DNA of 64,000 bases, taken from Acanthococcus lagerstroemiae (Eukaryota; Arthropoda; Insecta; Hemiptera; Eriococcidae). The position numbers and the translations under genes are program-made. Where the stretch lies: the NCBI GenBank assembly GCA_031841125.1, contig CM063114.1, positions 58,674,955-58,738,954 on the forward strand, in the 5' to 3' direction. Under the pieces are notes generated by a model. It was not told the DNA's origin and ran no database searches. It saw only the letters and a list, made by a program, of their open reading frames with translations. This document shows positions 57,873 through 64,000 of this stretch, one piece after another; within the stretch, counting starts at the first letter, position 1, and every line of letters begins with the position of its first letter.

Positions 57873-59569
57873 GTACGTAGTGATTTCATTGTAATAGGGT
57901 AGGGATCGCGATCGGGGTTGTGAAATGAGGACGGGGGTTAGCTGATTGGGCCGCATCTGAGGGTCGGATTAGAGGCTCGTCATCCTCCGTAGTTTGTTCT
58001 TTAGAATTGACTTGACCTTGATCGGATTACCTCTGCCATCTGCCAAACCCTAGGTTGATTGAGTAATTCGCTGACTCAGGATGAACAAACAATGGCTGCT
58101 GTTTGACTCACATTGGTCTATCTATTTTTTGTTTGATTGATTAGTTGGCTCAGATTGAATTACCCGCGGACCTGAGATCTCAGGTTCATATGACGTTATC
58201 ATCATCACCGCCCACTGCGGGTCGCCTACCCTGCCGCTTCATTGCTCATTTCTCCAAAGGTAGGCAACCCACTGCGGGTTGCCTACCCTGCTTCTTAATT
58301 GCTGAATTTTCCGGGGTAGCCTTCCCTCAGGAGGCGGTTCATGGTTGAGGAGAGAGGTTCCGAAGGGGGAGGAGGGCCCCTGTGGGGGCGTGAGCTTTGG
58401 ACGGAGATGGCGGCTCTGGGTGGGGCGGGGGGTTAAGATGAGTAAGAGGACCTGGTAGAGGAGAAAGTCCTCGGCGAGAGAGGGGGCCGGGGAGAGAAAT
58501 GGCCGTGGTGCGGGAGAGGCTGATGGCAGGGTGGGGTCCTGAGGGGGGAAAGGCTTTCGGGGGGGATAGGTGGTCATGGTTGTGAGAGCTCCTGGATGGA
58601 ATGCCAGGGATCTTGAGGGGATCGGAGGATCATAGTGAGGACAGGGGCTGTGAAGGGAGATGAAGCCCAGGTGGTAGGGGTGGGTGAGAGGTCCTGGTGG
58701 CGGAGGAAATCCTTGGTAGGAGAGGGTGGCCATTGAGGAAGGAGGAGGTAGTGGTGGATGAGGATCCTGGAAGGGCAGTAAAACTTTGGTAGATGAAGAC
58801 CCAGAGGTGAAAAAGGTACTCATGATGGAGGAGGGAGCTCCTGAAGGGGAGGAAAACCACAATGGTGGCAGGGACTGTAGAGGGAGATAAAAGTCTCGGG
58901 GTGGGGGGTTATGGTGTATAAGAGATCCCGGTGGAGGAGGAAGTCCTTGGTCAGAAAGGCGGCCAGGAAGGCTAATGAAGGCCGTGGTGCGGAAGGTTCT
59001 TGTCCTGGGGAGGGAGTCTTGAGAGAAAAGGTTCTCGTGGGGAGGGGTGGTCATGGTGGTGGAAGCTTCTGGTTGGAGGACCAGGGGATCTTCGGGATGG
59101 TTCAGCAAGGGCTGGCAGATTAATTAACGAATTGTGTTACACAAGCTGACCTGCCTGCCTCTTGGTGTGACTTGACTGTCCCTCTGTCTGATTGGATCTT
59201 CAGACTACAGATCTGTCCCCAAAATTTTTCAGATTTCAGTGAGCAACTTGTCCGTTTTGGCGAAGGGCGGTGGTTGAGGTCGGACTTATGGTATGCGGGA
59301 AAAAGCCTGACGTCTGCATTTGCTGCGATGAAGTGTGTATCATCCCCTTCCCTCAGCCTGGGCGGCCAGCTCGGCTTTAATTGGCATTCGGCATTTTTGT
59401 GTGTTCGTCTATTTCAATATCACTTCACGACAATACCATACGCAACTCACCGGATCCTGAAAGAACAAACAGTTCCTTGTCCTTTCGATGTCAGTCTCAC
59501 TTCTTGAGAAGTCTCTCGTTTGGACTTGAATTGAGCAGCAAATTTTCACGCTTTACATTCTGTTCGCAG
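57873..59569. other. Intron 9: purine-rich minisatellite, no gene supported
   Basis: A G-rich, degenerate tandem stretch lies at about 58330-59100, with unit-like words GGAGGAAGTCCTTGG, GGTGGTCATGG and AGCTCCTGGA. The region before it (58205-58310) holds a short direct repeat of CCCACTGCGGGT...GCCTACCCTGC. The last part is ordinary intron ending in TTCTGTTCGCAG. Confidence 0.6.
58330..59105. repeat. G-rich degenerate minisatellite with a long antisense open frame
   Basis: Words such as GGAGGAAATCCTTGG, GTGGTCATGGTGG and AGGGGAGG recur at irregular spacing of about 60-70 bp. The minus strand stays open for 289 codons (58239-59108) and reads as a low-complexity Pro/Ser/Leu-rich string. I read this as an effect of skewed composition (few TA/TG combinations), not a gene, because it has no domain and lies within an intron. 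Confidence 0.7.
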
Positions 59570-60544
59570 GTGCTGATATTCAAGGACAGTGGCCGCAAAG
59601 AGAACCGGTTCGAGCCGCCAGTCACTATCAACGAGGATGACTCCGAGTACAAGAAAATGTACGTGGACGTGAAGACCGGCGAGGAGTTCACACCTACCAA
59701 AGTCGAGCCGGTGGAAAACGAAGCCGAGACAGAGATCGTAGTCGAGCGCATCCGGAAGCCGTTGTTCGATTTGGAGACGCCGCGCCTGTCGCACTCGTCC
59801 TCGTCCGCATCATCGGCGATGTCGTCGCCGGCGCCAGTCAAAGTCGAGGATGTCACCGAGGAGGTGGAAGCGTTCGCCATGAAAGAGGAGCCGGTAGACG
59901 GCGAGTCGAAGGCGGACGAAGACGCAAGCGCCAAAGCGGTCGACGAGATGAAAGAAGAGGACTTCCTCGAAGACGAAGAGGAGGTCGACTACAAGGAGGA
60001 GGAGGACTTCAAGGAAGACGATCTGCTTGAAGAGGACGAGGAGGTAGATGACGAGGTAGACGGCGAGGACGACGAGGAGCCGGAGCTGACGGCCGAGTTC
60101 GAGGACGACAGCACCATCAACGAGGAGCTGATCGAGGAGACGGTCGAGTTGAACGCAGACGCGCATGCCGAACTCGACTCGGACGCAGAACTAGAGGCGG
60201 AGAAAAGCGGGACCGAGGCGTCGGATAAGAGTGAAGACGGCGACGTGGTCGTGGACGAGACGACCGTCGATCCGGAGGAGGAGCTGCTGGAGTGCGAAAA
60301 GGCCGTCGACGGCGACGAAGAGAGTACCGCGTTCACGGACGGCACGAAAACGCTGACCGACGACAGCGACTCTGAGGACTCAGACTCGTCATCCTCGTCG
60401 TCCTGCTCGTCATCGTCTTGCTCGTCATCGGACTCGTCAGATGACGAAGACAAGGAGGTCGACAAAGAGGACGACAAACCGGAGCCGGTGCCGCCGGGCC
60501 AGCCTGTGGCGGCGGCCACGCTCGAGGAGAGCGAACAAGACTGA
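59570..60544 (+). CDS. Zinc-finger gene, last coding exon: acidic C-terminus
   Basis: The acceptor CTGTTCGCAG precedes GTG CTG ATA TTC; it enters in phase 0 and ends at TGA 60542-60544. It encodes 324 residues with no finger. A short basic segment (KDSGRKENRF) is followed by long Glu/Asp-rich runs (EEDFLEDEEEVDYKEEED) and a Ser-rich tract (SDSEDSDSSSSSSCSSSSC). The motifs PVKVED and AMKEEP resemble SUMO acceptor sites (hydrophobic-K-x-E). An acidic tail of this sort often mediates protein contacts or transcriptional regulation; this is an inference. Confidence 0.92.
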   Translation: MLIFKDSGRKENRFEPPVTINEDDSEYKKMYVDVKTGEEFTPTKVEPVENEAETEIVVERIRKPLFDLETPRLSHSSSSASSAMSSPAPVKVEDVTEEVEAFAMKEEPVDGESKADEDASAKAVDEMKEEDFLEDEEEVDYKEEEDFKEDDLLEEDEEVDDEVDGEDDEEPELTAEFEDDSTINEELIEETVELNADAHAELDSDAELEAEKSGTEASDKSEDGDVVVDETTVDPEEELLECEKAVDGDEESTAFTDGTKTLTDDSDSEDSDSSSSSSCSSSSCSSSDSSDDEDKEVDKEDDKPEPVPPGQPVAAATLEESEQD

Positions 60545-61036
60545 CCGAGTGCGAATTCGAATCGCGCGATCCGCTAACTCAAGTTCTTCGAATCACCGAT
60601 CTTTTTTGCCAGATTACACTTCCGTAACGTCCGCTATCGTCAATTATCGTGTTGCTTGTGGTGCTGCAGTCGATGAGTTGATTCCTGGAGTCTGGACCGG
60701 AGAACTCAGACCGCGGATGTAACTACGTGGAATTGTGTTGAGCACTGATTATCGTTCAATGTTTCGTATTCCTTTTCGAGTTGCGATTTGTATTCGTGCC
60801 CCTCTCCCCTCATTGACTCGTATGTAAACTGTTAACCAGAACCACAGTCTCTTTTTTTGTTACGTTGTTAGTGTAATATGTATTTTTCGTAGTTCCTAAG
60901 ACTCCCTATTATTGATCTAAAGATGAAATATTAGTTGCCATGTCCCCCCCTTTTTTTTTTTTCATCGTTCTTCGTTACCTCGAATGTACGAGTATTGATC
61001 TATATAACGTTTCTGTTTAAGTACATTCCAATAAAC
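60545..61036 (+). terminator. 3' untranslated region of the zinc-finger gene with AATAAA signal
   Basis: AT-rich sequence follows the stop. The polyadenylation hexamer AATAAA is at 61030-61035 (CCAATAAACTTTC). A cleavage site would lie 10-30 bp further on. T runs near 60953-60962 and 61300-61315 do not indicate termination by themselves. A longer 3' end cannot be excluded. Confidence 0.65.
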
Positions 61037-62471
61037 TTTCTTACTCGGACGTGGAAATGTCGATAATTTTCATTTTAATTTTAGGCCAACTCGTTGATTG
61101 TAAATTTATCGTGAGATAATTTTTTTTGTTTTCTTTTTTATGACGTATTTTTGTATAGTTTCTTGATAACGTTAACGTTCGTGGTCTAGCGATAAAATGT
61201 TTTATATGTATGCGTTGTTTTGATGAAAAATTTACGAATGTTTTATAATTTTTTGTATTATCGTTTCGGTAAATTATTTATGTTCTTTATGTTCTTCTTT
61301 TTTTTTTTTTTTTTCTCCCTCTTTATAAACTTTCAAATCAAACGATTATCGTGTTACAATTGCGGTTTTTCTTGTTTTGGAAGATTTGTGTGAGATGTGT
61401 CGGATCTAGGAATGGGCTCTTGAATCTTGATCTAAGATCATGACCTGCAGATCATTTGAATTTTGAAAACCCAAAGAAAATCACAGATTCAGAACAGCGA
61501 TCGTAATCTTTTTGTCTTTACAGGTTCAGTGTCGGAATCTTATTATGGAGATGGGTAACGAGGGTTGGCCCTTGAAGGTGTTGAGTTCGGGGGAGGGGGC
61601 GAACAAAGGGATACTAAACGGGGTTACTTGGGAAAGTCACTTGCAAATTTTTGCTGTGGTGGATTTGTCACTCGAGAGATTTTGCTGCCAGAGAAATTCA
61701 CATGGGAGTAGGGTGTTTGGTTACAAAAGAACTGAAATGGCATACAAATCTAGTAACGGGCCTGGCAAAGAGCGGAAAAATGTTCGTTAGCATACTTTGT
61801 TATGAGATTCTTACGACGCTTGGACATTGGACACTTTTCTTGCTGTCGTAGCACTGACATCGTGATGTGATTGAACAAATAAAGGGGTTCGGATCAAAAT
61901 CGACACGCCATTTTATTTCAAGGGCGCAAGTATGTAAAATACTATAGACGGGTGCAGGAGTCTCTTGCTGCGCCTGTAAACGTGGAGTATGTAATTTATC
62001 GTACATTGACTGACGCAACCGGTGATATTCTTGCACCCGTGTACAGTATTTTACCCCGAGTGAAATGGCAAGTTTTGGTTTTGATTCTAATTTCTAATCA
62101 TCTTACCTCTTCAAATATTAATAGATTAATACTGATGTTAGCGCTCCTAACGATACTTGAGTAAGTAAGGTTCAATGATATTTTCCATCATCCAGTTTTT
62201 AAAAAATGTCTATGACGACGTTCAGTATCAACCGGCCATTTTGTTGTATGTTCATCTATTTGCTGAAGTGAAAGTAATTCGTGCCGAAGAAAACCAGGGA
62301 AACACGAGGAAGAGTTCATTCGTAAGTATTTGCTTCACTATTCTGTATTCAGTTGTCCAAGATCCCTTAGAAAGTTAAACCTCACTTCGAATAAGTAGTA
62401 AGGTGTCATCGCTACACATCTATTGAATTTCGATTGCGTTAGGGTGAAGTTGGTTCCTCGGATCGACAGCT
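61037..62471. other. Intergenic region and RPB3 upstream sequence
   Basis: The stretch 61418-61470 has GATCTAAGATCATGACCTGC, similar in style to the duplicated intron-2 segments. The frame at 61512-61790 follows an AG but has no domain. A foldback element occupies about 61892-62090. The sequence 62360-62471 directly precedes RPB3; no TATA box is obvious. Confidence 0.5.
61892..62090. repeat. Foldback element between the two genes
   Basis: The left arm ATCAAAATCGACACGCCATT pairs with GGCAAGTTTTGGTTTTGAT on the right. The inner arms GTAAAATACTATAGACGGGT and CACCCGTGTACAGTATTTTAC also pair. It lies about 380 bp upstream of the RPB3 start codon and again carries a GCCATTTT core. Confidence 0.65.
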
Positions 62472-63626
62472 ATGCCGTACGCTAATCAACCATCCGTACA
62501 TATCACCGACCTCACCGCGGAATGCATTAAATTCCAAGTCGAAGACACTGATATCAGGTAGGAAACATCAGTCTTCTACCTTCTGTGCTATCCATGCTAC
62601 AGGTATTTTAATAGTCGTACTGATAACAACCTTCTGTATACAGCGTTGCGAATAGCCTACGACGTGTATTTATCGCCGAAACTCCAACTCTAGCTATCGA
62701 TTGGGTACAGCTGGAAGCGAATTCAACGGTGTTAAGCGATGAATTTATCGCTTCTCGAGTCGGCTTGATTCCACTTACATCAGATGAAGTCATCGATAGA
62801 ATGGTGTATTCTCGGGTTTGTAACCAGAGTATTCTTCGGTATTATTCGTGCATCAACCGAGAATCAAAATGTAAATTCGTGGTTTCTATTGTTACAGGAC
62901 TGTACGTGCGTTGATTTCTGTCCCGAGTGTAGTGTCGAGTTCACGTTAGACGTCAAATGCGCGGACGATCAGACAAGGTTGGTGACATCCGCAGATCTAA
63001 AAAGCAGCGAAGCGCACGTGGTGCCGGTTACCTCTCGCAATCGAGATGCCGATGCGACCGAATACGGCGAAACCGACGGTTTGTCACTTTTTCTAATCGT
63101 TACGCTCGAATTTGAGAACGTCTGCTTGCAGTTCTAATCGATCGGTATTACTGCGTAGATATTTTGATAGTGAAGTTACGTAAAGGCCAAGAACTGAAAC
63201 TACGGGCCTACGCGAAGAAAGGATTCGGCAAGGAACACGCCAAATGGAATCCAACCGCCAGTGTTGGATTTGAATACGATCCGGATAACGCGTTCAGACA
63301 TACCTTATTCCCGAAACCCGAAGAGTGGCAGAAAAGCGAGTACTCCGAATTGGACGAAGATCATTGTAAGTTCAAAATACCCAGCGTTGGCGACTATTAT
63401 GTAGCTATTGTTCTGTGTGCATTAAACGTATACGTTTTATGTGGCAGTCGAGGCACCGTACAACTGGGAAGGCAAACCGAACAAATACTTCTACACGGTC
63501 GAAAGCTGCGGAGCTCTTAAACCCGAAAATATCGTTCTGAATGGAGTCAGCGCCCTAAAGAATAAGTTATCCGATTTACAAACATTTTTAGCTAGTCTCG
63601 ACAAACCGGATGTTGTACACGACTAG
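62472..63626 (+). CDS. POLR2C: RNA polymerase II subunit RPB3, five exons, 274 residues
   Basis: Exons: 62472-62557, 62644-62815, 62898-63078, 63159-63365 and 63448-63626 (stop TAG at 63624-63626). Phases agree throughout and the total is 825 nt. The product closely resembles animal RPB3: it starts MPYANQPSV, has the alpha-like dimerisation motif [12 protein letters not shown], zinc-binding cysteines in [10 protein letters not shown] (C-x-C-x3-C-x2-C), and [14 protein letters not shown]. Human RPB3 has 275 residues. It assembles with RPB11 to nucleate the polymerase II core in the nucleus. The introns are only 80-86 bp, in contrast to the neighbouring gene. Drosophila and yeast names are Rpb3; I use the vertebrate symbol. 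Confidence 0.97.
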
Positions 63627-64000
63627 ACTCACGTAAGTTTTAATTAATACAATAGATTATTTTGTACGCCAGCAAACAAGTTAATTCTCTAACTCTAGGT
63701 GGTCGAGTGGAGAAACGAAGCGTACACGTGTACACAAGCCATACTAACTTATCTGCTCCCCATTTTCATGTTATTCTGTTTTGGTGGCGTAGGTCCAAAT
63801 ATCATAGAGACAGCCCTGTTCAGGGATCTGATTAGTAGACCTCCTTGACTGGGGAGGACAGTAGATCAGATTCTTGTGAACCATTTCTTTATAGATTTGG
63901 ATTCATGAATTCGGAAATTCAAATGCTATTTGATCGGTTTTCGACTGCTTTTTGAGCGTATTTCGAAAACGGGACATTGTCGCCAAATCCGGGCAATGAA
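63627..64000. other. RPB3 3' flank
   Basis: AT-rich sequence follows the stop. I find no canonical AATAAA in the first 200 bp; AATACA at about 63647-63652 is a variant candidate. No further gene begins before the window ends. Confidence 0.5.

Larger units (their letters stand above)
1..61036 (+). other. Locus of a large multi-exon C2H2 zinc-finger protein (5' end outside the window)
   Basis: Ten segments join with consistent phase: 345+956+221+242+560+143+154+187+2331+972 nt = 6,111 nt, exactly 2,037 codons before a TGA at 60542-60544. Splicing rebuilds complete fingers at the fifth/sixth and seventh/eighth segment joins, which would be unlikely by chance. About 21 C2H2-like fingers are visible, usually in pairs separated by long linkers, and the C-terminus is acidic. 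Proteins of this build are normally nuclear DNA-binding regulators; that role is inferred. I do not recognise the ortholog: its fingers do not look like those of Drosophila charlatan, and nothing else matched from memory. The weakest link is the first junction, across 35.4 kb. A polyadenylation signal AATAAA lies at 61030-61035. Confidence 0.75.

Noticed and set aside
59989..60519. Serine-rich antisense frame opposite the last exon
   Set aside because: It is the complement of the Glu/Asp- and Ser-coding runs; no independent evidence.
61512..61790. Extra exon after the zinc-finger gene (AG before GTTCAG)
   Set aside because: The normal stop codon at 60542-60544 and AATAAA come first; the frame has no domain and no downstream donor partner.
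1..64000. CRISPR array or bacterial operon
   Set aside because: No regular direct repeats with unique spacers; gene structure with spliceosomal introns is eukaryotic.

Overview
The window is animal (metazoan) nuclear DNA, most likely from an arthropod; I cannot name the species. Evidence for this is spliceosomal introns with GT/AG ends, a multi-finger C2H2 regulator, a canonical RNA polymerase II subunit gene, and AT-rich introns full of small inverted-repeat DNA transposons. All coding sequence I can support is on the + strand and belongs to two genes.

Gene 1 (1 to about 61.0 kb) is a large multi-exon C2H2 zinc-finger gene that enters the window already in progress. I assemble ten exon segments: 1-345, 35748-36703, 40251-40471, 46232-46473, 49523-50082, 51057-51199 (3' end uncertain), 51448-51601, 54731-54917, 55542-57872 and 59570-60544. 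The phases agree at every junction. The summed frame is 6,111 nt before the stop, so at least 2,037 residues are encoded here. Two zinc fingers are cut by introns and become complete C2H2 units only after splicing, which strongly supports the model. The protein carries about 21 C2H2-like fingers, mostly in pairs, and a very acidic, serine-rich C-terminus. It is probably a nuclear DNA-binding regulator; I do not recognise the ortholog. The link between segments 1 and 2 is the least certain, because it requires a 35.4 kb intron.

Gene 2 (62472-63626) is RPB3, the third-largest subunit of RNA polymerase II. It has five small exons, encodes 274 residues, and lies about 1.9 kb downstream in the same orientation.

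The 35.4 kb first intron (346-35747) holds three GC/CpG-rich blocks (about 11.9-13.3, 20.7-21.5 and 29.3-29.9 kb) that look like promoter or 5'-exon regions. The rest is largely a transposon graveyard. It includes hAT-type MITEs with intact 8-bp target duplications, nested palindromic elements, tandem arrays of palindromes carrying GCCATTTT cores, a tRNA-derived SINE, a decayed LINE reverse transcriptase and minisatellites. Later introns hold more MITEs, an internal intron duplication, short hairpins and a purine-rich minisatellite.

I see no CRISPR, operon or prokaryotic system. The most notable observations are a possible composite hAT unit (5351-7478) bounded by matching 8-bp duplications, a palindrome that took two separate dated insertions, two hairpins with a shared loop but co-varying stems, and the dense YY1/PHO-like motif load in intron 1.
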